Assembly: GCF_009755265.1 (NCBI RefSeq)
Contig: NZ_WPOO01000014.1
Span: 1-64,000, forward strand
DNA: 64,000 nucleotides
Reading direction: 5' to 3'
From: Adlercreutzia rubneri
GTDB lineage: Bacteria > Actinomycetota > Coriobacteriia > Coriobacteriales > Eggerthellaceae
Shown here: one piece after another, positions 1 through 8,779 of the stretch
How positions within the stretch are numbered: position 1 is the stretch's first letter
Layout of the letters: every line of letters begins with the position of its first letter
Notes under the pieces: model-generated
What the model saw: only the letters and a program-made list of their open reading frames with translations
Told to the model about the DNA's origin: nothing
Databases searched by the model: none
Position numbers and translations under genes: made by a program

Positions 1-405
1 TACCTTGACGGCTCCGGCGCCATGCGGACCGGCTGGCAGAAGATCGGCGGCAAATGGTACTACCTCAAGGGCTCCGGCGCCATGGCCGAGGGCTGGGCCA
101 GGGTCTCGGGCGCGTGGTACTACCTGCAGCCCGGCAGCGGCGCCATGGCCACGGGCTGGGCGAAGGCGGACGGCGCCTGGTACTACCTTGACGGCTCCGG
201 CGCCATGCGGACCGGCTGGCAGAAGATCGGCGGCAAATGGTACTACCTCAAGGGCTCCGGCGCCATGGCCGAGGGCTGGGCCAGGGTCTCGGGCGCGTGG
301 TACTACCTGCGGCCCGGCAGCGGCGCCATGGCCACGGGCTGGGCGAAGGCGGACGGCGCCTGGTACTACCTTGACGGCTCCGGCGCCATGCGGACCGGCT
401 GGCTC
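1..405 (+). repeat. Near-perfect 183-bp tandem duplication inside the wall-binding domain
   Basis: Bases 1-183 and 184-366 differ at one position (A at 128, G at 311), and a third copy begins at 367 and diverges after about 405. The period of 183 bp equals 61 codons, or three wall-binding repeats, so any expansion or loss keeps the frame. The near identity, including third codon positions, points to a recent duplication. Confidence 0.9.
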
Positions 406-516
406 AAAGATAAAGGCAAGTGGTATTATCTTACTGGATCGGGCGCTATGGCGACTGGCGAGAGAGTTATCGGCGGTGTATCCTATTCCTTCGATGACTC
501 GGGTGCTTTGCGCTAA
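1..516 (+). CDS. C-terminal part of a cell-wall (choline)-binding repeat protein, 5' end outside window
   Basis: The frame is open from the first base and ends at TAA 514-516. It consists only of about 20-residue aromatic/glycine repeats of the type GWxxxxGxWYYLxxSGAM, the choline/cell-wall-binding repeat that holds proteins non-covalently on the wall. About eight repeats are visible. The last one degenerates to ERVIGGVSYSFDDSGAL, a common closing unit in this family that recurs in the lysozymes further on. The catalytic or N-terminal part lies upstream of the window, so the enzyme activity cannot be named. Two consecutive 61-residue blocks are almost identical at DNA level. Confidence 0.85.
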   Translation, partial: YLDGSGAMRTGWQKIGGKWYYLKGSGAMAEGWARVSGAWYYLQPGSGAMATGWAKADGAWYYLDGSGAMRTGWQKIGGKWYYLKGSGAMAEGWARVSGAWYYLRPGSGAMATGWAKADGAWYYLDGSGAMRTGWLKDKGKWYYLTGSGAMATGERVIGGVSYSFDDSGALR

Positions 517-541
517 CGAAGGTGTTGTTGAGTTATACTGA

Positions 542-1270
542 ATGCCATTGGAAGTCAACGATCCCATGGGAGAAGAATTGAAGGTATTGGCCATCGTCCC
601 CGCCTTTAACGAGGAAGAGAACATCGTATCGACTGTCGAGGATCTTTTGAGCAATGCGCCGGGGGTCGATCATGTGGTCATCAACGATGGCTCCTCCGAC
701 CGAACGGAAGCGATTTGCCTCGAGCACGGCTTCAACGTTATTACGCTGCCCGTGAATCTCGGACTAGCGGGCGGTTTTCAGACAGGCATGAAGTACGCCT
801 TCGCTCACGGTTACGATTATGCTGTCCAATTCGATGCCGATGGCCAGCACTCGGCGGCCTATGTTTGGCCCATGGTGAATCAAGCTGAAGCAGACGGGTC
901 GGACATAGTGATCGGCTCGCGATTCTGCGCCCAGAAGAAACCTATTTCGGCGCGTATGATCGGGTCGGCGCTCATTACGGCTATGATTCGCCTCACCACT
1001 GGTCAGAAAGTGCAGGATCCTACTTCCGGAATGCGCTTGTTCGACCGCGATATGATTCGCCGATTCGCGTTGAACTACGATTATAGCCCCGAGCCGGATA
1101 CCATTGCGCTTTGCATCCGCAATGGTGCAAAGGTTTCGGAAATGCAGGTGGAGATGCGCGACCGTACGGCAGGGGAAAGCTACCTGAACTTTACAAAGTC
1201 CGTAGCCTATATGCTTCGAGTCTGTATATCCATCATGTTCGTACAGTGGTTCCGGAAGAAGGGGAACTAG
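542..1270 (+). CDS. Family 2 glycosyltransferase (DPM/polyprenyl-phosphate type)
   Basis: The 242-residue protein opens with the GT-A nucleotide-sugar fold signature IVPAFNEEENI, followed by INDGSSDRT and the metal-binding DADGQH. The C-terminus is short with weak hydrophobicity. This is the layout of GT2 enzymes that load a sugar on a lipid phosphate or extend a surface polysaccharide. It is followed directly, with no gap, by a DUF2304 membrane protein, a pairing common in polysaccharide loci. The sugar and acceptor cannot be read from sequence. An internal ATG at 566 is an alternative start. Its GC content is clearly lower than that of the later part of the window. Confidence 0.85.
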   Translation: MPLEVNDPMGEELKVLAIVPAFNEEENIVSTVEDLLSNAPGVDHVVINDGSSDRTEAICLEHGFNVITLPVNLGLAGGFQTGMKYAFAHGYDYAVQFDADGQHSAAYVWPMVNQAEADGSDIVIGSRFCAQKKPISARMIGSALITAMIRLTTGQKVQDPTSGMRLFDRDMIRRFALNYDYSPEPDTIALCIRNGAKVSEMQVEMRDRTAGESYLNFTKSVAYMLRVCISIMFVQWFRKKGN

Positions 1271-1636
1271 ATGTATTGGATTGTTCTTATCGCCGGAGCC
1301 ATTTTGGCGCTCATCTATGTTGTTGTGAAGATTCGGCATAACCAATTAGCGACATCAGATGCAGTGTTTTGGTTTTTGTTGGCGCTGGTGCTTATTGTTA
1401 TGGCCCTGTTCCCCCAACTCGTCTATCTCTTCTCAAATGCATTGGGCTTCGAATCACCCGCCAACTTTGTTTTTCTCTGCATGCTCGCCATTGTTATCTT
1501 CCGCCAGCTCACTGTTTCGGTGGAAAATGCGAGGCTTCGCAACAAGATCGTTCAGTTGACGCAGACGATAGCTCTTTCGCGCACTTGCGATAGCATAGAG
1601 GAAAGTATTGCTCGGCAGGAAGAGTTTTCTGATTAG
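1271..1636 (+). CDS. DUF2304 small membrane protein
   Basis: The 121-residue protein has three hydrophobic segments (about residues 3-20, 33-53 and 65-80) and a polar C-terminal tail. This matches the DUF2304 family, whose members sit beside GT2 glycosyltransferases. Its ATG follows the TAG of the glycosyltransferase immediately (1268-1270/1271), so the two are co-transcribed and probably translationally coupled. The role is unknown; it may be a membrane partner of the glycosyltransferase. Confidence 0.75.
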   Translation: MYWIVLIAGAILALIYVVVKIRHNQLATSDAVFWFLLALVLIVMALFPQLVYLFSNALGFESPANFVFLCMLAIVIFRQLTVSVENARLRNKIVQLTQTIALSRTCDSIEESIARQEEFSD

Positions 1637-1771
1637 GGCGAGACTGCGATCATTGGGGCTCTGATCACGCTCGGAAGCTCGCTCTGGAAAGCTTTCGCGA
1701 AATTCGGTACACTTGTCACGACTTATCGACATGATGACGACTGGGCTGTCGGGATGGTTGGAGGTTCTGCC

Positions 1772-4700
1772 GTGCGTGCCGAAATTGAGAACGTCGCGCG
1801 TTGCGTGGTAATGATTGTATTATCCATAGTTCTGGTGGCGGGGCTGGTGCCTCTGGTGCCGGGCTACGCTCCTGTGGCTCAAGCGGCCGAGGAGGAAGAG
1901 GCGATTTCTTCCCAGGTTGAGGGGGCCGAACTGCTTGCGGCTGGCGTTAATGTTGATGAGGAACAGGCCTCTGAGCTTTACGATACCAACATTGAGGATG
2001 CCAATTGCCATCAGCTCGTGCTCGTTGTTCGCTTCGCGGGCGATACGACAGGGGATGGGGATACTGGGCTTAACGCTGTGTCTACGGGTAGCTCGATCAC
2101 GAACTGGCAGAGCGTCTACACCTCGTTGAACGGCAAGCCGCTGTCGCGCTATGCTTCCCCGTCGCTCTACAGCTATCTCAAGGAGGTATCTGCTGGGCGC
2201 TGTCGTATCCAGAGCATCGTACCGCAGATGAGCGATGATGGCAGAACGGTGACTTACCTCACGTTGCCCGGATCCCGCGATTCCTATGTGGCCCATAGCT
2301 CTGTGGTTGAAGCTGCCGTGAACGCGTTCAACGCTTGCTATCCCGAGACGGATCTCAGCGGATTGGCTGACAACGGCGAAGGGTATATAAGCAACGTGCT
2401 CGTAATTCCCGAGACGGGTGATGTCGTCCCCGAGGTGGGGACGACGCTGTGGCCGCGTCAGGACGACTACCCCGGCGAGCTGTGGGTGGGTGCCAAAGGC
2501 AAGGCCGCTCGGGTAGGCTCCTATACGATTGTCGACACCACGCACGTTCTGCATACGGGAACAATCGTCCATGAGGCTATCCACGCATTCGGTGCGAAGG
2601 ACTTGTATCGGGCGGCAACCGTGCAATTGTCCAATCATGCTGTCGGCATGTGGGACATCATGGCCATGAACAGCGGATCGCGTTTGATGCGGCCGTTGTT
2701 TATCACTCTGCAGGATTGTGGATGGGCGGAAATTGAAGAGGTTGAGCCCGGGACGCACACTTTGAATGCGCCTTCTGCGTCGGGGCGCTCGGCAGTGAAG
2801 TTCAAATCGCCCTATTCTGATTCCGAGTACTTCGTTGCGGAGTTTCGTTCTGCCAATACGGATATAGGGAATCTCTCAGCTCTCGACACGGCGTACGATG
2901 GATTTACGTACACAATTGGCGGGACGGGCTTAGTCGTCTACCGCGTGAATCCCGCAGCTAAGGATGCTGGCAATAAAGGGGACAAAGACTACGTTTATCT
3001 TTTTCGACCGAACGAGACGGTGACCGGTGGTGTGCGGGGGGATGGTGAGGGCGATTTGAAGCACGCCCAGCTGTCGGCTGCGGGCACAAGATCTCTCGGC
3101 TCGCTTGATTTGGCGGACAGCCTTGGCGAGGGCGCCATCACCTTGTCCAACGGTGCAAATTCCGGTCTTATGGTGCGCGTGGTCAGCAATGATGACGCAT
3201 CGCTGACGTTCGAGCTGTCCGTAGCGAAAGACGAGGGAGGGTGGAAAGTACCAGAGATTGCGGGAGTTGCTTTGCCGGCATCCGGCTATTACGACACGAA
3301 GCTTGTGTCTGAGAATGGAAAAGTGTACCAGCTTTGCTCGGCGTTCCGAAAAGCCCCTCGAGTTTTCTGCCTCGAAGGATCCACCCGCTCCGATTTGGGC
3401 GCACCGAGCGATTGTTCTGAAAGCTTCTATGCTGTCGATTTAGCCGTTTGCGACGGGGTTGTGTACCTGTGCGGTTCGGACGGCGTCCGTACGGTGGTTT
3501 GGAGGCGCGTGGGATCGAGTTGGTCGGTGGTAGACGAGGTTACAGTACCTGCGACAACGCCCGTCTTGGGGGTGGCTGCGCGTAGCGTCTATCTGTATGT
3601 CGATAATTTTGGCAGCGGAGGGTCGCTGTATCGCGTTGGGGCTGGTGAATTGTCGAAAGTCGGATCCGCATTGGCTATCGATCGGGTGTACAATCCGCGA
3701 ATTATCGATCGAGCGGGTTCTCCTGCGGTAGTTTTTGGCAGCGGATCGAAAACGAAGATGGCATGGCCGGCGGCGGAAGCATGGAAAGAGAGCGTGCTTC
3801 ATTCGGGAACTTCGTCGTCGATCTCGACGACTGAGAGCAATGGCGTCACTTATATAGCGAGTTCCGATGGCGAACATGTAAGCATCTCGTCAATTACGGC
3901 AGATGGCTTTGTTACGGCTGAGGTGACTGAAGCTTTCCCGAAGCCTTACAGTGTTGCTGTTGCCGCTAGAAACAACATGCTATATCTAGCTGTGATAGAG
4001 TCGGGAACGCAATTGGTTCGTGTCTACAAGGCATCCGCGTCGAACCTCACGCAATGGGAGCATCTTGGGGGCATTGTCGTCACTTCTGCCACGGCGGTTG
4101 GCCTGACAGTGCGCGATGCGAGCCTTTTCTGCGCCACAGTGGACACGCTTGACTCGCCTGTTGGACTAAGAAGTTTTGTGCTGCCGTCTGAAACGGGTGG
4201 CAAGCCCGATATTCCCTCTGGTAGTGGCGGAGCTGGAACGACAGTGCCCGGCGATGGCGGGTCGGGTAGTTCGGGCTCTTCCGGTACGGGGGGCTCGTCA
4301 GCGGGATCTGGTTCCGGCGGTGCAGGCGGCTCTTCTGCCGGATCCGGTTCAGGCGGAACGGGAAATGGATCGTCGACCGGAGGCGCGACAGGGGGTAGCA
4401 GCGGAGCTGGTGGCTCTAGCTCTGGCTCATCTTCGGCATCCTCGAAGCCTGCAGCGGCAAAGCCTTCGGGGGTTTGGAAGAAGTCTGGGGGGCGGTGGTG
4501 GTACCGGCACCACAACGGCTCTTATACGCGCAACGGGTGGGAGCTTATAGACGGCTCCTGGTATCACTTCGATCGTTCTGGCTGGATGCAGACTGGCTGG
4601 CTGAAAGTTGGCAGATCCTGGTACTATCTCTCCGCTTCAGGCGCTATGAAGACCGGTTGGCTCAAACAGGGGCGCACCTGGTACTACCTCAAGAGCTCTG

Positions 4701-4885
4701 GGGCTATGGCTGTGGGATGGTACAAGGTGGGAGGCGACTGGTACTGGTCGAGCGCTTCCGGAGCCATGGGCGCCAACCGCTGGATCGGCAACTATTACCT
4801 GAAGGGCTCAGGGGCTATGGCGACCAACCAGTGGATCGGCCGTTACCATGTAAACGCTAGCGGCAAATGGGACAAGACGCGCTAG
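1772..4885 (+). CDS. Secreted M6-like metalloprotease with cell-wall-binding repeats
   Basis: A signal peptide (hydrophobic stretch ending VAQA) leads into a catalytic domain with the zinc motif HEAIHAFGAKDLY (HExxHxxGxxD), typical of M6/immune-inhibitor-A-like peptidases. A long beta-rich region follows, with repeated short strands suggesting a propeller. Then comes a Gly/Ser-rich linker encoded at about 4200-4450, and C-terminal wall-binding repeats ending ANRWIGNYYLKGSGAM and NQWIGRYHVNASG. The GTG at 1772 is preferred because GGAGG lies 7 nt upstream; an in-frame ATG at 1754 has no good ribosome site. About 1037 residues. It probably acts as a wall-anchored protease on host or microbial proteins. 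Confidence 0.85.
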   Translation: MRAEIENVARCVVMIVLSIVLVAGLVPLVPGYAPVAQAAEEEEAISSQVEGAELLAAGVNVDEEQASELYDTNIEDANCHQLVLVVRFAGDTTGDGDTGLNAVSTGSSITNWQSVYTSLNGKPLSRYASPSLYSYLKEVSAGRCRIQSIVPQMSDDGRTVTYLTLPGSRDSYVAHSSVVEAAVNAFNACYPETDLSGLADNGEGYISNVLVIPETGDVVPEVGTTLWPRQDDYPGELWVGAKGKAARVGSYTIVDTTHVLHTGTIVHEAIHAFGAKDLYRAATVQLSNHAVGMWDIMAMNSGSRLMRPLFITLQDCGWAEIEEVEPGTHTLNAPSASGRSAVKFKSPYSDSEYFVAEFRSANTDIGNLSALDTAYDGFTYTIGGTGLVVYRVNPAAKDAGNKGDKDYVYLFRPNETVTGGVRGDGEGDLKHAQLSAAGTRSLGSLDLADSLGEGAITLSNGANSGLMVRVVSNDDASLTFELSVAKDEGGWKVPEIAGVALPASGYYDTKLVSENGKVYQLCSAFRKAPRVFCLEGSTRSDLGAPSDCSESFYAVDLAVCDGVVYLCGSDGVRTVVWRRVGSSWSVVDEVTVPATTPVLGVAARSVYLYVDNFGSGGSLYRVGAGELSKVGSALAIDRVYNPRIIDRAGSPAVVFGSGSKTKMAWPAAEAWKESVLHSGTSSSISTTESNGVTYIASSDGEHVSISSITADGFVTAEVTEAFPKPYSVAVAARNNMLYLAVIESGTQLVRVYKASASNLTQWEHLGGIVVTSATAVGLTVRDASLFCATVDTLDSPVGLRSFVLPSETGGKPDIPSGSGGAGTTVPGDGGSGSSGSSGTGGSSAGSGSGGAGGSSAGSGSGGTGNGSSTGGATGGSSGAGGSSSGSSSASSKPAAAKPSGVWKKSGGRWWYRHHNGSYTRNGWELIDGSWYHFDRSGWMQTGWLKVGRSWYYLSASGAMKTGWLKQGRTWYYLKSSGAMAVGWYKVGGDWYWSSASGAMGANRWIGNYYLKGSGAMATNQWIGRYHVNASGKWDKTR

Positions 4886-4923
4886 CGTCCCCTGAGACGT
4901 CGTCCGCCTAAGAAATGAGCGTA

Positions 4924-4954
4924 AAAATGGGCCGCTTTGAAAGCGGCCCATTTT
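4924..4954. terminator. Bidirectional intrinsic terminator
   Basis: A perfect 14-bp stem (4924-4937 with 4941-4954, 3-nt loop) carries A-rich and T-rich outer ends on both sides. It lies between the convergent metalloprotease and L,D-transpeptidase genes and can serve both strands. Confidence 0.85.
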
Positions 4955-4973
4955 GCTTCAGGAGGGCGTTTGC

Positions 4974-6326
4974 TTACCAAACGTAGACTTTGCTGCCGCG
5001 GGGAACATTGTTGTAGATCCATTTGGCGTTGGAAAGCTGCAGGCGCACGCAGCCGTGGGAGGCGGGGCGACCCATAGTGCCGTCGGTCACGTACTTAGGG
5101 GAGGAGGTTTGGGAGTACAGCACGGAATGGAACAGGTAGTTGCCGCTGAATTGGGTGAAGTAGAAGCAGCGTGCAGAGCCGGAATCGAAGTAGTAGCCCT
5201 TGCTCCCTACGGTGAATCGGCCCTTCTTCGTAGGAGTGGAAGATTTGCCCGGAGCGCAGTCCATCATGCGCTGCAGATTCCAGTTGCCTTTCGAGCCATA
5301 GAATACGCCGACCTTGCAGCGTTTGGTGTCGACCAGGATGAGCCATTTTGTCGCGCTGCTTTCTGGTTGGGCCCATTTCGTGAAGAGCTCGTCTATCTTG
5401 TCAAGTCCCTGCCAAACGCCACTTTTGCTGAACAAGTTTGTCTTTCCGTTGATAGTGCGGCTGCCGGTGACCATGGCGCCCGACCCGTCAAGGTAGTACC
5501 AGGTTCCGTTCAGGTCGAGCCAGCCGGTCTTCATGGCGCCAGAGCCGGGCATGAGGTAGTACCAGGTTCCAGATGCTTTTGCCCAGCCTTCGGCCATGGC
5601 GCCTGAGTTCTTGAGGAGGTACCATTTGCCACCGACTTTCTGCCAGCCGGTCAGCATGGCGCCCGAACCACTCATGCGGTACCAGTGCGACCCGTCGTGC
5701 ACCCATCCTGTGGCCATGGCGCCGCTTTCAGGTTTAAGATAGTACCAGGTTCCTTTGATCTTCTTCCACCCCTCGGCCATAGCGCCGGAGCTGTTCAGGT
5801 AATACCAAGTCTTCCCGAGTTTCATCCAGCCGCCTGACCGCATGGCCCCAGAGCCGTTCAGGTAGTACCATTTTCCGTCCACCTGCGCCCAGCCTTTGGC
5901 CATACGACCGTTGTCGTCGGGGTTGAGCCAGTACCACTGGCCGCCCGTTTTCAGCCAGCCGGTTTTAGGGGTGCCGTCGCTTTTGCCCCAGTACCATGCG
6001 TTGCCGAGCTTGTTCCATCCTGTCTTAAGGGCGGGGAGAGCGGGCTTGGGCGGCTCGGGGGTGGGCTCAGGTTCAGGTTCCGGCTCGGGCTCCGGAGACG
6101 GTGTGGGATCGGGAATCTGGGGTGTGTCGGTAGAGGGGCTGTCCCCCGAGGTATCGTTGTCTGCGCTGTTCTCCGCGCCTGTATTCGCGCTGGCGGTCTG
6201 TGGTGCAGTTTCGTCTGCCCAGGCGTATTGTGCAGCTGCAAGAGCGGATGCGGGTATTCCGCCGAAAGCGAGCAGCGCTGCGAGACCGAAGGCGCTGGCA
6301 GGCTTTAAGAAGTGGATCGAACTCAT
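4974..6326 (-). CDS. L,D-transpeptidase (YkuD) with cell-wall-binding repeats
   Basis: The 450-residue protein has a signal peptide (hydrophobic core LAALLAFGGIPASALA), an acidic Ser/Thr/Pro-rich spacer with a Pro-Glu repeat stretch, about ten wall-binding repeats, then a C-terminal YkuD domain with the catalytic SHGCVRL motif and its preceding His. The family makes 3-3 peptidoglycan cross-links or attaches proteins to peptidoglycan. Having the catalytic domain after the repeats is the reverse of the lysozymes downstream. The start at 6326 is chosen because AAGGAGA precedes it and the signal peptide follows; an upstream in-frame ATG at 6449 would add 41 residues without a signal sequence. Confidence 0.88.
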   Translation of the reverse strand: MSSIHFLKPASAFGLAALLAFGGIPASALAAAQYAWADETAPQTASANTGAENSADNDTSGDSPSTDTPQIPDPTPSPEPEPEPEPEPTPEPPKPALPALKTGWNKLGNAWYWGKSDGTPKTGWLKTGGQWYWLNPDDNGRMAKGWAQVDGKWYYLNGSGAMRSGGWMKLGKTWYYLNSSGAMAEGWKKIKGTWYYLKPESGAMATGWVHDGSHWYRMSGSGAMLTGWQKVGGKWYLLKNSGAMAEGWAKASGTWYYLMPGSGAMKTGWLDLNGTWYYLDGSGAMVTGSRTINGKTNLFSKSGVWQGLDKIDELFTKWAQPESSATKWLILVDTKRCKVGVFYGSKGNWNLQRMMDCAPGKSSTPTKKGRFTVGSKGYYFDSGSARCFYFTQFSGNYLFHSVLYSQTSSPKYVTDGTMGRPASHGCVRLQLSNAKWIYNNVPRGSKVYVW

Positions 6327-6360
6327 GTGACTCTCCTTCTGAAAAATACCTGATGGATCA

Positions 6361-6389
6361 GATATAAATGTTCCTTGTCGTATCGTCAA
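6361..6389 (-). promoter_or_regulatory. Sigma-70-type promoter of the L,D-transpeptidase gene
   Basis: On the minus strand TTGACG (6384-6389) and TATATC (6361-6366) are separated by exactly 17 nt and lie about 35 nt upstream of the chosen start codon. Confidence 0.6.
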
Positions 6390-6517
6390 TACCTTGCTGC
6401 TTGCGTAACGCTGATGGTACCATAAACGGCCAATAGCTCCGAGGGGCATGGAATTGATTATGAGAGGTTGGGCGGCGGGGCGCCCCGTTAGCTTGGATTT
6501 ATTTCAGGAGGTAAAGT

Positions 6518-8614
6518 ATGACTTTTTTCGCAAAAGCGAGGAGCGCATCGTCCTTCGCGATTGCAGCGCTTTTGGCGCTTGGCATGGTGCCCGCCGCGGC
6601 TTTTGCGGCCGATGGGGCTGCCGCGACGACCCAGGATGCAGCTGCAAGCGATGATGCGGCTGCCGTGCTGGCGGAATCCGACGATGCAGCCTCCAGCTGG
6701 CGTTTCGACGATGGCGAGCCCATTGCCTTTCCAGGGGAGGAGCTTGTTGCCGGCGAAGATGCGGAAGATGTCCCGGGAGACGATGGTCTTGGGGGCGAAA
6801 ACCCGGGTATTTCGCTTTATGCTAATACGGTCGTTCCCGGTACGGGCATTACGATACCGAGCTACGTTCGTAGGCCCGTCGGCGCTACGCGCATCGGCAT
6901 CGATGTGAGCGAGCACAACGGAAGAATCGACTGGCAGGCCGTAAAGCGGGCGGGTGTTGAGTTTGCGATCATTCGCTGCGGCTACGGCCAAGATCACGAG
7001 AGCCAGCATGATGATCGCTGGCTCGATAATGTTCGGGGAGCTACCGCCGCGGGCATTCCCTACGGCGTCTACCTGTACTCCTATGCTGACACGGTAGCGA
7101 AGGCGAAGGGGGAAGCGGGCCATATTATTCGCTTGCTGCGGGAGAGCAACTGCAAGCCCGAGTTCCCCATTTACTACGATTTGGAGGAGAGCTCGCTCGA
7201 ATCTTCGAAGAAGGTGCCGTTGCTGGCGGAAATGGCCTTCACGTTCTGCTCGGAAGTGAGTCGCGCTGGTTACACGCCTGCTGTGTACGCCAATACGAAC
7301 TGGTTCAACAATTATCTGACTGATCCCGTGTTCGACGCATGGGGGCGTTGGGTGGCCCAATACAACAGCGTCTGCACCTATAAGGGCACCTACCAGATGT
7401 GGCAATGCACGTCCGACGGCTATCTAGCCGGCCTCTCCGGAAACAACGGGCGAGTCGATCTCAATTACGAGTTGAACAACAGCTCGGGACATCTAGCGAG
7501 CAAGACCGGGCTGCAGATGATAAACGGAGACATGTATTATCTGGACGGCGCGGGCAACAAGAAGACTGGATGGCAGACGGTTGGGCGCAATACCTATTAT
7601 TTCGGCAGCGACGGTATCATGTTCCGCGGCGAGCAGACCATCGATGGGAGAAAGCTGTCGTTCAATCAGGCGGGTACGCTCGAGGGGTATTGGGCGAAAA
7701 CGGGGGACGCCTGGTACCTGCGCGACCAGAATGGCAGGAACAAGATCGGATGGCAGCACGTCAAGGGCTCTTGGTACTATCTCGATCCCGAATCCGCACG
7801 CATGAAAACCGGATGGCTGCAGCAGGGAGGCAATTGGTACTACCTGAACGGCTCCGGTGCCATGGCCACCGGATGGGTAAAAGTGGGCGGCAAGGACTAC
7901 TACCTGCGTCCCTCTTCGGGCATTATGGTGACGGGCAAACAGACAATCGGTGGAAAAGTGTATACCTTCGACAGCTCGGGCGCGCTGGTCGTGAACACCA
8001 CCCCTCGATGGGTGAAGAGCGGCGGTGCCTGGTACCTGCGCAGCCCTGAAGGTAAAAATCTTACTGGTTGGCAAAAAGTTTCCGGTACCTGGTATTACCT
8101 TAACGGATCCGGCGTCATGCAGACCGGCTGGCTCAAGTTGGGGAAGACCTGGTACTACCTCAAGGGCTCCGGCGCCATGGCGGAAGGATGGGCGAAGGTT
8201 CGCGGTTCTTGGTATTACCTGAACCCCGGCTCCGGCGCTATGGCCAAGGGATGGAAAAGCGTAGGAGGAACGTGGTACTACCTTAATGGGTCGGGCGCCA
8301 TGAAAACAGGGTGGCTCAAGCTGGAGAAGACCTGGTACTACCTCAAGGGCTCCGGCGCCATGGCGGAGGGTTGGCAGAAGGTCTCCGGAGCTTGGTATTA
8401 CCTCAATCCCGGTTCGGGTTCCATGAAGACGGGATGGCTCAAACTAGGGAAGACCTGGTATTACCTCAGCGGATCTGGCGCTATGAGGACCGGATGGCAG
8501 AAGATCGGCGGAACATGGTACTACTTCAGAGGCTCTGGGGCCATGGTGGCCGACGAGGCGATAACGATTGGGGGAAAGACTTATCGCTTCAGCGCGAGTG
8601 GTGCCTGGATATAG
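6518..8614 (+). CDS. GH25 lysozyme with cell-wall-binding repeats
   Basis: The 698-residue protein starts after AGGAGGTAAAGT with a signal peptide ending AFAA, then an acidic spacer. The GH25 (muramidase) domain follows at about residues 127-310, with IGIDVSEHNG (catalytic Asp) and YYDLEE (catalytic DxE). The remainder is about 17 wall-binding repeats, including a degenerate ERT/KQTIxGKxYxFxxSGAL closing unit in the middle, so the repeat tract looks like two or three fused blocks. It would hydrolyse peptidoglycan, either in wall turnover or against competitors. The following gene is a paralogue. Confidence 0.9.
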   Translation: MTFFAKARSASSFAIAALLALGMVPAAAFAADGAAATTQDAAASDDAAAVLAESDDAASSWRFDDGEPIAFPGEELVAGEDAEDVPGDDGLGGENPGISLYANTVVPGTGITIPSYVRRPVGATRIGIDVSEHNGRIDWQAVKRAGVEFAIIRCGYGQDHESQHDDRWLDNVRGATAAGIPYGVYLYSYADTVAKAKGEAGHIIRLLRESNCKPEFPIYYDLEESSLESSKKVPLLAEMAFTFCSEVSRAGYTPAVYANTNWFNNYLTDPVFDAWGRWVAQYNSVCTYKGTYQMWQCTSDGYLAGLSGNNGRVDLNYELNNSSGHLASKTGLQMINGDMYYLDGAGNKKTGWQTVGRNTYYFGSDGIMFRGEQTIDGRKLSFNQAGTLEGYWAKTGDAWYLRDQNGRNKIGWQHVKGSWYYLDPESARMKTGWLQQGGNWYYLNGSGAMATGWVKVGGKDYYLRPSSGIMVTGKQTIGGKVYTFDSSGALVVNTTPRWVKSGGAWYLRSPEGKNLTGWQKVSGTWYYLNGSGVMQTGWLKLGKTWYYLKGSGAMAEGWAKVRGSWYYLNPGSGAMAKGWKSVGGTWYYLNGSGAMKTGWLKLEKTWYYLKGSGAMAEGWQKVSGAWYYLNPGSGSMKTGWLKLGKTWYYLSGSGAMRTGWQKIGGTWYYFRGSGAMVADEAITIGGKTYRFSASGAWI

Positions 8615-8653
8615 GAGAACGGGTCTTTTTGCCATCCCGTCAATATCGGGTCT

Positions 8654-8681
8654 TTAACGCATGACTTTCTGATGCTACTAT
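8654..8681 (+). promoter_or_regulatory. Possible promoter of the second lysozyme gene
   Basis: TTAACG (8654-8659) and TACTAT (8676-8681) are spaced 16 nt apart, about 100 nt before the start codon. The -35 box is weak. Confidence 0.35.
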
Positions 8682-8779
8682 TGTGCTTCAAAAGAAGGCT
8701 TCAAACGAACCAGAACCGTACGCATGGCCCTCTTCTGCGCATCTGCGCCGGCTATGCCTCTTTCCAGGAGGTGCTCTTT

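Noticed and set aside
7..541. Long alternative frame through the wall-binding repeats
   Set aside because: It is a shadow in a repetitive high-GC gene. Only the frame ending at 516 shows the GWxxxxGxWYYL pattern.
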